Source: an uncultured Bacteroidales bacterium (GTDB lineage: Bacteria > Bacteroidota > Bacteroidia > Bacteroidales > Bacteroidaceae). Taken from it: a DNA stretch of 7,838 nucleotides. The notes beneath the pieces were generated by a model, which worked only from the letters and a program-made list of their open reading frames with translations, did no database searches and was not told where the DNA came from. Both the position numbers and the translations under genes were made by a program. The number at the start of each line of letters is the position of its first letter. Positions within the stretch are counted from its first letter, which is position 1. This document shows, piece by piece, positions 1 to 6,946 of this stretch. The stretch spans positions 1 to 7,838 of the forward strand of contig CACZRQ010000146.1 of the NCBI GenBank assembly GCA_902783615.1. Direction: 5' to 3'.

Positions 1-514
1 CATTGCCCGTTACGACCATCAGGTGAGTCGCATCGAATGGAACAGTTTGGATAGCATCCCACTCTATATCATCAGTTTGGAGGGGCATGACGAGCCCATC
101 TTCATCAATGCATCCACCCCCTTCGTGAAGCCATTCTATCTCTCAGGCGAGGAGGCAACGGATGCCGTGAGGCTGTTTAGCCAGGCCGACAGTGTGACCA
201 CCGAATTGCTCACGGAATACGATGACTATTATGTGGATTTGTATCATGAGCTCACCCTGCCCGTGTGGAAAACCACGGCGGATGACCATACTTACTACAT
301 CAACCCTCGCACGGGTGCTTACCAGCGTTTCAACTCGGAGAGCAAATGGCTGTATCTGAAGCATCATGCTCTCCAAGTTATACGGTATAAATTGTTTGCC
401 AAGCATCCTGAGCGATGGGAGCCTGTGATGTGGACAGTGCTGATACTGGGCGCTTTCCTATCGCTGATAGGAGTGCTGAGATTGACGAGAAAATTATATA
501 ACAAACAAAAATGA
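1..514 (+). CDS. PepSY-type membrane protein, C-terminal part (partial, runs off left edge)
   Basis: The reading frame is open from base 2, so the GTG at 23 is an internal codon and the gene starts outside the window; 170 residues are visible. The visible part has the pattern of the last portion of Bacteroidetes PepSY/PepSY_TM proteins: a motif of the type YYINPRTGAYQRF (near residues 98-110), a conserved 'LKHHALQ..RYKLFAKHPE.W' stretch, then one hydrophobic helix (MWTVLILGAFLSLIGVLRL, about residues 143-163) and a short basic tail (TRKLYNKQK). The helix followed by positive charges suggests the C terminus is cytoplasmic and the PepSY-like part lies in the periplasm. Family members are often found with iron uptake or reductase functions, but nothing visible here fixes the role. 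Its TGA is 1 nt before the esterase start, so it is probably the upstream member of the same operon. The family call rests on motif recall; the missing N-terminal half was not seen. Confidence 0.72.
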   Translation, partial: IARYDHQVSRIEWNSLDSIPLYIISLEGHDEPIFINASTPFVKPFYLSGEEATDAVRLFSQADSVTTELLTEYDDYYVDLYHELTLPVWKTTADDHTYYINPRTGAYQRFNSESKWLYLKHHALQVIRYKLFAKHPERWEPVMWTVLILGAFLSLIGVLRLTRKLYNKQK

Positions 515-515
515 T

Positions 516-1895
516 ATGATGAATTTAAAGAGTTTTTTAGGCTTAGTGGCAGTTGCCCTGATGGCAGCTTGCACGACAGAGAAGCCAGCAGATGAAAATC
601 CTGTGCTGACCATCGAAGGTGGTCAGGTGCAGGGCGTGTTAACCGATTCCACTAATGTGATGGTTTACAAAGGCATTCCTTACGCAGCACCTCCTGTGGG
701 AGATTTGCGATGGAAGCGTCCACAACCCGTGAAGCCTTGGGAAGGTGTGTTGGTTGCCGACAAATGGGGCAATGCCTCCATTCAGGCCGACCATAACCCA
801 GGCGAGTTCTATACCGAAGAGTTCTACTTTGGTGGCGACCCAGCCCGCAGTGAGGATTGCCTCTACCTGAATGTGTGGGCACCTGCCCAGACGGTTGGCA
901 AAACAGATGCCAAGTTGCCTGTGGCCATGTGGGTGCATGGTGGTGCCTACAGTGCCGGATGGGGACACGAGATCACGATGGATGGCGACGCTTGGGCAAA
1001 ACGTGGTGTCATTCTGGTAACCATCAATTACCGTTTGGGTGTGTTGGGTTTCCTGTCTCATCCGTTGCTCTCGAAAGAAGATGTGGATGGAGTGTCGGGC
1101 AACTATGGCACTTGGGACCAGGTGGCTGCCTTGAAGTGGATCAAGAAGAACATTGCCCAGTTTGGTGGTGACCCCGACAACATCATGATTTTCGGACAGA
1201 GTGCAGGTGCTGCCAGCATCAAGAATCTGGTGGTTTCCAACGAGTCGAAGAAACTGGTGAGCAAGGCCATCATCCAGAGCATCGGTGGTTTGGGCGAGGT
1301 GATTCCTGGTCCTGCACAGGATGTGGCTGAAGCACAGGGCAAGGATATCATGGACGCAGGGGGTCTGACCACATTGGAGGCCATGCGTGCTGCCACTCCT
1401 GCCCAGCTGAGCGAGGCTTTCAGCAAGTATATGGCTGAGAAGAAGACATGGGTGATGCTGGTACCTCATACCGATGGCCGACTGCTGGGCAAGCCTTTCA
1501 CTGAGGCTGCCATGGACAACACCATTGCCGATATCCCTTATATGCTGGGTTCTACGCTCGATGACATGATGCCTACCATGGGCGAGGGCATCGACCAGTT
1601 TGCTTTCTTGCGTGAGACACAGAGCAAGAATCCTGTGTATGCCTATCGTTTCGACCGTCGTTTGCCAGGCGAACCCAACACGGCTTATCATTCTTCTGAG
1701 CTGTGGTTCGTGTTCAAGACGCTGAAGAACAGTCGCCGTCCGTTTACGCCAGCCGACTATGAGCTGAGCGAACGCATGGTGGATTATTGGACTAACTTTG
1801 CCAAGTATGGCAATCCGAATGGAAATGGTGTGGATGGCGAGTGGAAGGCCGACACCCAAGCCAATCCGTTTGTGATGCATTTAGATGTGAAATGA
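516..1895 (+). CDS. Type-B carboxylesterase (alpha/beta hydrolase) lipoprotein
   Basis: A 459-residue serine esterase of the carboxylesterase type B / para-nitrobenzyl esterase family, predicted to hydrolyse carboxylic ester bonds. The N terminus is a lipoprotein signal peptide with lipobox LMAAC (Cys19), so the enzyme is probably anchored in the inner or outer membrane. Family landmarks in order: YKGIPYAAPPVGDLRW (51-66), SEDCLYLNVW (112-121), oxyanion-hole HGGAY (141-145), NYRLGVLGF (171-179), nucleophile motif GQSAG with Ser229, and catalytic His392 in YHSSELW. The acid position of the family (usually DEG) reads GSTLDD (345-350), so Asp may replace Glu. The stretch between this point and the YRF block (376-378) is short compared with classical members, giving a compact C-terminal half. 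Two adjacent ATGs (516 and 519) could start it; 516 is used here. The stop overlaps the GH95 start (ATGA), implying translational coupling. With a GH95 enzyme next door, removal of acetyl or feruloyl groups from plant glycans is a reasonable inference, but the substrate is not shown. Confidence 0.92.
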   Translation: MMNLKSFLGLVAVALMAACTTEKPADENPVLTIEGGQVQGVLTDSTNVMVYKGIPYAAPPVGDLRWKRPQPVKPWEGVLVADKWGNASIQADHNPGEFYTEEFYFGGDPARSEDCLYLNVWAPAQTVGKTDAKLPVAMWVHGGAYSAGWGHEITMDGDAWAKRGVILVTINYRLGVLGFLSHPLLSKEDVDGVSGNYGTWDQVAALKWIKKNIAQFGGDPDNIMIFGQSAGAASIKNLVVSNESKKLVSKAIIQSIGGLGEVIPGPAQDVAEAQGKDIMDAGGLTTLEAMRAATPAQLSEAFSKYMAEKKTWVMLVPHTDGRLLGKPFTEAAMDNTIADIPYMLGSTLDDMMPTMGEGIDQFAFLRETQSKNPVYAYRFDRRLPGEPNTAYHSSELWFVFKTLKNSRRPFTPADYELSERMVDYWTNFAKYGNPNGNGVDGEWKADTQANPFVMHLDVK

Positions 1896-4297
1896 AAAGA
1901 TTCTTCTTACATATCATGTGTTTTCTGTCGATTGGAGCGTTCGCACAGAACGCCCCATTGACACTGCACTACAACCGTCCTGCCACCTATTTCGAGGAGG
2001 CTCTGGTGATTGGCAACGGCACTTTGGGAGGTATTGTCTATGGAGGTACTCGCATAGACAAGATTTCGCTGAACGACATTACGTTGTGGACTGGTGAGCC
2101 TGACAAGGAGGTGACCACTCCCGATGCCTACAAAGCCTTGCCTGAGATTCGCCGTCTGCTCGACAACGAGGACTACAAAGGGGCTGAAGAGGCCAACAAG
2201 CAGATTCAAGGACACTACAGCGAGAACTATCAGCCATTGGGGAAACTCACCATCGACTATGGCACAGAAAGAGAGGAAGTGAATGGTTATGAACGTAGCC
2301 TCGACATCAGCAATGCCATTGCCTCAACCAAATACCAAAGGGAGGGCAATCTTGTTTCAACCGAGTATTTCGCTTCGGCACCCGATTCCGTATTGGTCAT
2401 CAGAATCATATCTTCTCAAGGCATCAACGCCAGATTATCCTTTACCTCGCAATTGCCTTGTGCCGTTCACACAGCAGACCAAGAAATCATTGCCGATGGC
2501 TATGCTGCCTATCATTCTTTCCCCAATTACTATGGCGACTTACCCAACAGCCACAAACATTTCTACGACCCAGAACGTGGCATCCATTTCCGTACCATCA
2601 TCAAGGCCATTGCCAAGGATGGCCAGGTGAGAAGCTTCCCCACAGGCGATTTGAAGTTGGAGAACTGCCATGAAGTGATGCTGCTGATTACCAATGTAAC
2701 CAGCTTCAACGGCTTCGACAAGGATCCTGTTCGTGAGGGGAAGCCATATCAGACATTAGCCAGACAACGCATCTACCAGGCAAGTGGCTCGTCATACCAG
2801 CAACTATTAGACAGGCATACAACCGATTACAAACGATATTTCAACCGTGTTTCTTTGTCGTTGGGAAAGACCGACAGTCAGATTGCTGCCTTGCCAACCG
2901 ATGAGCAGTTGTTGCTTTATACCGACAAGGGCATTGCCAATCCTGAGTTGGAGGCTCTCTATTTCCAGTTTGCCCGTTACCTGCTCATTGCCTGCTCACG
3001 CACGACAGGTGTGCCAGCCAACCTGCAAGGACTCTGGAACGAATACCTGTTGCCTCCTTGGAGCAGCAACTACACCACGAACATCAATTTGGAGGAGAAT
3101 TACTGGGCAGCAGAGGTGACCAACCTCCCCGAGATGCATCAACCTTTGTTCGACTTTATCGAGAATCTCAGTCAGACGGGACGCATCACAGCCCAGAACT
3201 ATTATGGCATCGACCAAGGCTGGTGTCTGGCGCACAACTCCGACATCTGGGCCATGACGAACCCAGTGGGCTTGCGCAAAGGTGACCCCTGTTGGGCAGA
3301 TTGGAACATGGGTGGTGCCTGGACAGCAACCCACATCTGGGAGCATTATCAATTCACGCAAGATATTGATTTTCTGAAGCAGTACTATCCTTTGCTGAGA
3401 GATGCAGCCCTGTTCTGCATGAACTGGTTGGTGGAGAAAGACGGACATCTGCTCACCTCGCCTGGCACATCGCCCGAAAACATCTATCTGACTGACGATG
3501 GTTTCAAGGGAGCTACCTTATATGGATCGACAGCCGACTTAGCCATGATCCGTGAATGTCTGCAGGATGCCACTGATGCAGCTTTAGTATTGAACATAGA
3601 CAAAGAGTTGCAGAAGCAGTTCAAGCAGACTGTGAACAAGCTGTTGCCATATCAGGTAGGAAAGGACGGCAAGTTGCAGGAGTGGTATCACGACTGGCAA
3701 GATGCAGAGCCAACACATCGCCATCAGTCGCATCTCTTTGGTCTGTATCCTGGCCATCATATCACAGTGGACGGCACACCCGACTTAGCCAAGGCAGCTG
3801 CCAAGACACTTGAAATCAGGGGATTCAACACCACTGGCTGGAGTGCTGGTTGGCGAGTGAATCTCTATGCCCGTTTGCAAGACAGTGCGAATGCCTATAA
3901 GATCTTCCAGAAACTGCTACACTATGTGAGTCCGGATGGCTATACAGGCAAGGATGCCCATCGGGGTGGAGGCACCTACCCCAACCTGCTGGATGCCCAT
4001 TCTCCCTTCCAGATTGACGGCAACTTCGGTGGTTGTGCCGGCATGGCTGAGATGTTGATACAATCCAGTTCTACCGACATCTGGCTGTTGCCTGCATTGC
4101 CTGAACAATGGACAGATGGCGAGGTGAAAGGCATCTGTGCCCGTGGTGGATTTGTAATAGATATGGTTTGGAAAAACGGCCAGGTTGACAGTCTGACCAT
4201 CCATGCCCGCCAAGACAGCAAAACCACCTTGCATTATAACGGTAAGTCGAAGATAATCAAACTGAAAGTTAACGAAGCGAACATCATTAACCTTTAA
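1892..4297 (+). CDS. GH95 family glycoside hydrolase, secreted (alpha-L-fucosidase or alpha-L-galactosidase)
   Basis: An 801-residue exo-acting hydrolase of family GH95, which releases terminal alpha-L-fucose or alpha-L-galactose by inversion. The start chosen is ATG 1892, which overlaps the esterase stop as ATGA and is followed at once by a signal peptide (MKRFFLHIMCFLSIGAFA, cleavage before Gln19); the open frame reaches further upstream but that extension has no signal character. Layout: N-terminal beta-sandwich (about 22-260, with LVIGNGTLGGIVYGG and LNDITLWTGEP), (alpha/alpha)6 catalytic domain (about 285-690), C-terminal beta domain to the end. By motif matching to Bifidobacterium AfcA (N421, N423, E566, D766), the catalytic residues are Asn397 and Asn399 in YTTNIN, Glu529 in SPGTSPEN, and Asp709 in FQIDGNFG; all are present. 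The position of AfcA His419 is Thr395 here, as reported for the Bacteroides ovatus alpha-L-galactosidase. There is no lipobox, so it is probably periplasmic. Family assignment is firm; the exact sugar is inference. Confidence 0.95.
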   Translation: MKRFFLHIMCFLSIGAFAQNAPLTLHYNRPATYFEEALVIGNGTLGGIVYGGTRIDKISLNDITLWTGEPDKEVTTPDAYKALPEIRRLLDNEDYKGAEEANKQIQGHYSENYQPLGKLTIDYGTEREEVNGYERSLDISNAIASTKYQREGNLVSTEYFASAPDSVLVIRIISSQGINARLSFTSQLPCAVHTADQEIIADGYAAYHSFPNYYGDLPNSHKHFYDPERGIHFRTIIKAIAKDGQVRSFPTGDLKLENCHEVMLLITNVTSFNGFDKDPVREGKPYQTLARQRIYQASGSSYQQLLDRHTTDYKRYFNRVSLSLGKTDSQIAALPTDEQLLLYTDKGIANPELEALYFQFARYLLIACSRTTGVPANLQGLWNEYLLPPWSSNYTTNINLEENYWAAEVTNLPEMHQPLFDFIENLSQTGRITAQNYYGIDQGWCLAHNSDIWAMTNPVGLRKGDPCWADWNMGGAWTATHIWEHYQFTQDIDFLKQYYPLLRDAALFCMNWLVEKDGHLLTSPGTSPENIYLTDDGFKGATLYGSTADLAMIRECLQDATDAALVLNIDKELQKQFKQTVNKLLPYQVGKDGKLQEWYHDWQDAEPTHRHQSHLFGLYPGHHITVDGTPDLAKAAAKTLEIRGFNTTGWSAGWRVNLYARLQDSANAYKIFQKLLHYVSPDGYTGKDAHRGGGTYPNLLDAHSPFQIDGNFGGCAGMAEMLIQSSSTDIWLLPALPEQWTDGEVKGICARGGFVIDMVWKNGQVDSLTIHARQDSKTTLHYNGKSKIIKLKVNEANIINL

Positions 4298-4308
4298 ATA
4301 ACGGCAAT

Positions 4309-4896
4309 ATGAAAATCAACCATTTACTTTTCATTTCCGTGCTGGCGTTGGCATCTTGCACCACGTCGCAGGAAAAGGCTACCGAGCAGCCTCAACAACC
4401 AGTTCAAACAAGTGAAGCAGTGGATTACAAGCCCATGGCCAATCCGATTAAGAAGGAGAAGTTTGCGCAGATCAACATCGTGGTAGGCGACATCTACAAG
4501 GCTGCCAAGGCATGGGCTGCCATATTGGACATCCCTGTGCCTGAAGTGAGAACCAACCACCTGGAATACAAGCCTGAGTTCCCTTACACCTATCGTGGAG
4601 AGCCCAGCAGCTGCGACCTGCTGGTGTGCGACATCGACATGGGTGGTTGGGTACTCGAGTTGCATCAGGCCGACGAGAAAGCCAGCTCTTTCCGTGAGTT
4701 CTACGACAAGCATGGCAATGGTGTCCACCACCTCGGCTTCGAGGTTGGCGAGCTGCGCGATGAGGTCATCCAGGAGCTCTCTGCCCTTGGCTTCAACACC
4801 GATCGTACTTTCGGTGCCTACACTGGCAGCAGCTGGACCATCGTTGATAGTGAAGACATCTTAGGTGTCAATCTGAACATCAAGCCTGTCAGGTAA
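4309..4896 (+). CDS. VOC/glyoxalase-fold lipoprotein
   Basis: A 195-residue protein with a lipoprotein signal peptide (MKINHLLFISVLALASC, Cys17), a polar Gln/Glu/Thr-rich linker (18-50), then a single vicinal-oxygen-chelate domain (about 51-192) with two beta-alpha-beta-beta-beta modules. Recognisable pieces are FAQINIVVGDIYKAAKAWA (52-70), the WVLELHQ strand (114-120), and GVHHLGFEVGEL (138-149), closest to the methylmalonyl-CoA epimerase/glyoxalase branch. Candidate metal ligands by position are Gln54, Glu117 and His141; the fourth position, usually Glu in the last strand, appears to be Asn188 or Asn190, so the metal site may be altered or absent. It begins 11 nt after the GH95 stop, so it is probably the last gene of the operon. 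A VOC domain on a lipoprotein acts outside the cytoplasm, where CoA substrates are not available, so an epimerase role is unlikely. The true function, whether ligand binding or sugar or aromatic chemistry, is unknown. Confidence 0.88.
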   Translation: MKINHLLFISVLALASCTTSQEKATEQPQQPVQTSEAVDYKPMANPIKKEKFAQINIVVGDIYKAAKAWAAILDIPVPEVRTNHLEYKPEFPYTYRGEPSSCDLLVCDIDMGGWVLELHQADEKASSFREFYDKHGNGVHHLGFEVGELRDEVIQELSALGFNTDRTFGAYTGSSWTIVDSEDILGVNLNIKPVR

Positions 4897-4906
4897 ACTG
4901 AAATAG

Positions 4907-5041
4907 TGTTCTGTCAATTACTGATGTTTAGGTAGTGATTATGTTCAAAATAGGATATAATTTGCCTGCAATTTCTGACGCCTTCAGCGTCATAAAATTG
5001 AAATTATTTTTGAACACCATAACAATCTGGACGACAGAACA
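4907..5041. repeat. Large nested inverted repeat in the convergent intergenic region, possible bidirectional terminator or small palindromic element
   Basis: Several inverted arms are nested around one centre. Outermost: TGTTCTGTC (4907-4915) with GACAGAACA (5033-5041). Next: TGTTCAAAA (4942-4950) with TTTTGAACA (5008-5016); ATAATTT (4957-4963) with AAATTAT (5001-5007); CAATTT (4969-4974) with AAATTG (4995-5000). Core hairpin: TGACGC (4976-4981), loop CTTCA, GCGTCA (4987-4992). The right arms from 4995 to 5016 run without a gap, while the left arms carry small bulges, so the folded RNA would be a long imperfect stem. It sits between the stop of the plus-strand operon and the stop of the minus-strand repair gene, where a shared terminator is expected. 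The arm length (135 nt overall) is more than a simple terminator needs, so a MITE-like or REP-like repeat is an alternative. Confidence 0.7.
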
Positions 5042-5074
5042 TCGACAGGAGCAAAGGAAACCCCTGTAAAACAG

Positions 5075-6733
5075 CTAAAATTTGGAAGTGGTCATCCAAA
5101 GGTTCAGTTTCTCCCAAAATGCAGGAATTCTGACGCAGATGGGGACATTGGCATCTGGCTCATGAACGGCCATGCCCCGTTCTTCGAGATACTGTTGGCG
5201 AAGGTGCTTTACGGCAGTACTGGTTTTGAGCGCATCAATGCATTCCATGTAGAGACGGAAGATCGTAGGATATAGGTGGATGAAATCGCTATTGATACGA
5301 TCGGCCATCTGCTGGTGTTCATCGTCGAGTCTGAGCGTTTCGCCCTTCAGCAGGCGATCACGGAAATGATGAACGTTCTGCTTCATGCGATAGACATCGA
5401 CACGATAGGCCAAATCCGACATATCGAGGGCATCAGCCATCTCCTTGTTGGGTACAGCCTTTTGCTTGTTGAGCATGGTCAGCAGGGAACGTAGGAAGAT
5501 AAAACGGCCACGGGGATAGAACACCTGATGGGAGTAGGCAATCAATTGCGACACGATACGAATCTTTTCCTCATCGCTGATGCTCCCCTCACCCACTAAT
5601 GAGTGTGCTTCGCTGTTTCCCTGCATAGAAAAGATCTGTCCTTCAGCCTCAGCACGATTGCTCAGATAGTTGCGGAAGGTGTTTAGCAGCCACACCTCGA
5701 AAGCCTCCTTTTTCTTAATACTGTGCAGAACCTGATACGGAGAATGGCCACACTCGCGAAGATAGAGGAAGAAGTCGTCGATGACATCCTCATAATCGTC
5801 GCAGAGACGGTTGCTATAGGCTTCGTAACGTTCATGCAAGGGGTGCTTCAAACGGTCGTGTAACAGATAGTACATCGCCTCGTCGTCTCCCTTGAGAATC
5901 ATCTCCACAAAGTCTGGCACAGGGATGCCGGCAAAGCGATTAACCTTAGATTTCTTGGAAGGGGCGAAATCCTGTGGGATATTCATCCAACATTGCCGTT
6001 CTTGCTCTGGCATCTTTTCGATGGCGTAACGGAGCATGGTGCGAGGCATCTCATGGGCGTGTTGACGAAGGAATTCACGAAGGAGTTCCATTGAGCATCG
6101 CTTGCCCATCTCGCGAAGCATCCAACCCACGGCCTTGTGCATCAGGTCGTGCGGATGGTGCAAGTGTATCTCTGCATAACGCAGACACCACGACGGATCG
6201 CCCATCTGCGAGGTCTTCCACGAACAGACGATGCTCATGCGTTGCTTCCAAAGGCAGGTGCTTTGGGCAAGTTCATCGAGAGTTTTTATCTTCTGGTCCT
6301 TATCGCCCAGGTTAGTCGGTAGCATCAGCCAATGCCCCAAGATCTTAGGTACGGAGAGATCGACGAGGTCCCAGTTGTTCGCCTGCCCAGCATAATTGAG
6401 GTACATTGTCAGAATCTCGTCACGCTCATGGATAGCCTTTTCGTCATTCTCCAATCGTTTGGTGGCCAGTTTCTCGAACTTCTCCACCAGTATCAGCAGG
6501 CCGCAGAGCCTCACCTCATGCCATCGGTTCATCAGCAGTTCAGGCACTTCGCTCAAGGGAAAGTCCTTCCATGCATTCTTAACGACCTCGCGTGTCTGGG
6601 GCACCTTCAGTCCAAGGAACTCATCGCCCTCACCATACTCACCTGGTCCTGTTTTGAAGAACCCCATAAGTATCCGTCGCTGCTCCTCATTCTGCAGCGA
6701 TTCCATATAAGCGATTATTTCCTTGGCAATCAT
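5075..6733 (-). CDS. AlkD-like DNA alkylation repair domain fused to a sigma-70-like (ECF-type) domain
   Basis: A 552-residue protein in two parts. Residues 1 to about 245 are an AlkD-type HEAT-repeat DNA glycosylase, which excises positively charged N3- and N7-alkylpurines. The four functional residues of Bacillus cereus AlkD (W109, D113, R148, W187) match Trp121 and Asp125 in NNWDLVDL, Arg165 in WKQRMSI, and Trp204 in HKAVGWMLREMGK, with nearly the same spacing. Single-domain family members are about 230 residues, so this one is more than twice as long. Residues about 275-364 look like sigma region 2 (GDDEAMYYLL, YEDVIDDFFLYLREC, then WLLNTFRNYLSNRAE), and about 389-453 like region 4, with a helix-turn-helix at 428-453 (PNKEMADALDMSDLAYRV, then YRMK). 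The tail 454-552 is not recognised. ATG 6733 is preferred over the ATG at 6769 because a -7 promoter element lies between them, leaving a leader of about 14 nt. It stands alone between two palindromic elements. The AlkD call is firm; the sigma-like call is motif-based and could be another helix-turn-helix family. Confidence 0.88.
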   Translation of the reverse strand: MIAKEIIAYMESLQNEEQRRILMGFFKTGPGEYGEGDEFLGLKVPQTREVVKNAWKDFPLSEVPELLMNRWHEVRLCGLLILVEKFEKLATKRLENDEKAIHERDEILTMYLNYAGQANNWDLVDLSVPKILGHWLMLPTNLGDKDQKIKTLDELAQSTCLWKQRMSIVCSWKTSQMGDPSWCLRYAEIHLHHPHDLMHKAVGWMLREMGKRCSMELLREFLRQHAHEMPRTMLRYAIEKMPEQERQCWMNIPQDFAPSKKSKVNRFAGIPVPDFVEMILKGDDEAMYYLLHDRLKHPLHERYEAYSNRLCDDYEDVIDDFFLYLRECGHSPYQVLHSIKKKEAFEVWLLNTFRNYLSNRAEAEGQIFSMQGNSEAHSLVGEGSISDEEKIRIVSQLIAYSHQVFYPRGRFIFLRSLLTMLNKQKAVPNKEMADALDMSDLAYRVDVYRMKQNVHHFRDRLLKGETLRLDDEHQQMADRINSDFIHLYPTIFRLYMECIDALKTSTAVKHLRQQYLEERGMAVHEPDANVPICVRIPAFWEKLNLWMTTSKF

Positions 6734-6752
6734 TTCATTTGGTCTTTGAATG

Positions 6753-6786
6753 CAAAGATACAAAATCATTTTAATAAGCCAAGACT
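6753..6786 (-). promoter_or_regulatory. Bacteroidetes-type promoter of the AlkD-sigma fusion gene
   Basis: Read on the minus strand, TATCTTTG (6760 down to 6753) matches the Bacteroidetes -7 consensus TAnnTTTG exactly. With a 19-nt spacer, CTTG lies upstream as a one-mismatch copy of the -33 TTTG element. Transcription would start a few bases downstream, near 6747, leaving a very short leader before ATG 6733. This supports the 6733 start over the longer open frame. No experimental start site is known from the sequence alone. Confidence 0.6.
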
Positions 6787-6811
6787 TTAAACTTGACTTT
6801 TTTGTATAATG

Positions 6812-6878
6812 TTACTAAAGTTTCGCGAGTGATGCCTTTAGGCATCAGTTTGTTAACGTATTTGCGAAACTTAAGTAA
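6812..6878. repeat. Palindromic element with central hairpin (second copy type)
   Basis: Outer arms TTACTAAAGTTTCGC (6812-6826) and GCGAAACTTAAGTAA (6864-6878) pair at 14 of 15 positions. Inside is a perfect 7-bp hairpin TGATGCC (6830-6836), loop TTTA, GGCATCA (6841-6847). The core closely resembles the core hairpin at 4976-4992 (TGAYGCCTTYAG followed by CRTCA), although the outer arms differ. It lies upstream of the AlkD-sigma promoter and has no gene ending directly at it, so a terminator role is less likely than a dispersed palindromic repeat or regulatory structure. Confidence 0.65.
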
Positions 6879-6880
6879 AA

Positions 6881-6920
6881 GAATAAAGAAGAATAAAAGA
6901 GAATAAAGAAGAATAAAAGC
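6881..6920. repeat. Tandem duplication of a 20-nt A-rich unit
   Basis: Bases 6881-6900 and 6901-6920 are the same 20-nt unit apart from the final base. Each unit is itself two degenerate copies of GAATAAA(A)GA, so the tract is a short purine-rich repeat with almost no C on the plus strand. It adjoins the right arm of the palindromic element, with only two bases (6879-6880) between them. It may be a slippage product; no function is evident. Confidence 0.85.
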
Positions 6921-6946
6921 ATTCTTTGCCTTATGAAAAAGTCCAT

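Noticed and set aside
639..1880. Long minus-strand frame of 413 codons opposite the esterase
   Set aside because: It lies wholly opposite a well-supported gene, and its composition (many His, Gln, Arg) is that of an antisense shadow with no domain.
1841..1891. Upstream extension of the GH95 frame to ATG 1841
   Set aside because: The extra 17 residues are polar and lie inside the esterase gene; ATG 1892 starts a proper signal peptide and gives an ATGA overlap.
2996..3448. Minus-strand frame of 150 codons inside the GH95 gene
   Set aside because: Antisense to the conserved catalytic core of GH95; no protein-like features.
6734..6769. Longer start of the AlkD-sigma gene at ATG 6769
   Set aside because: The extension covers a TAnnTTTG promoter element; the protein family begins near MIAKEIIAYMES at 6733.
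6793..6810. TTGACT and TATAAT resembling an E. coli sigma-70 promoter
   Set aside because: The spacer is only 6 nt instead of about 17, and Bacteroidetes promoters use a different consensus.
6881..6920. CRISPR-like repeats
   Set aside because: Two directly adjacent copies without spacers and with low complexity; a simple tandem duplication.
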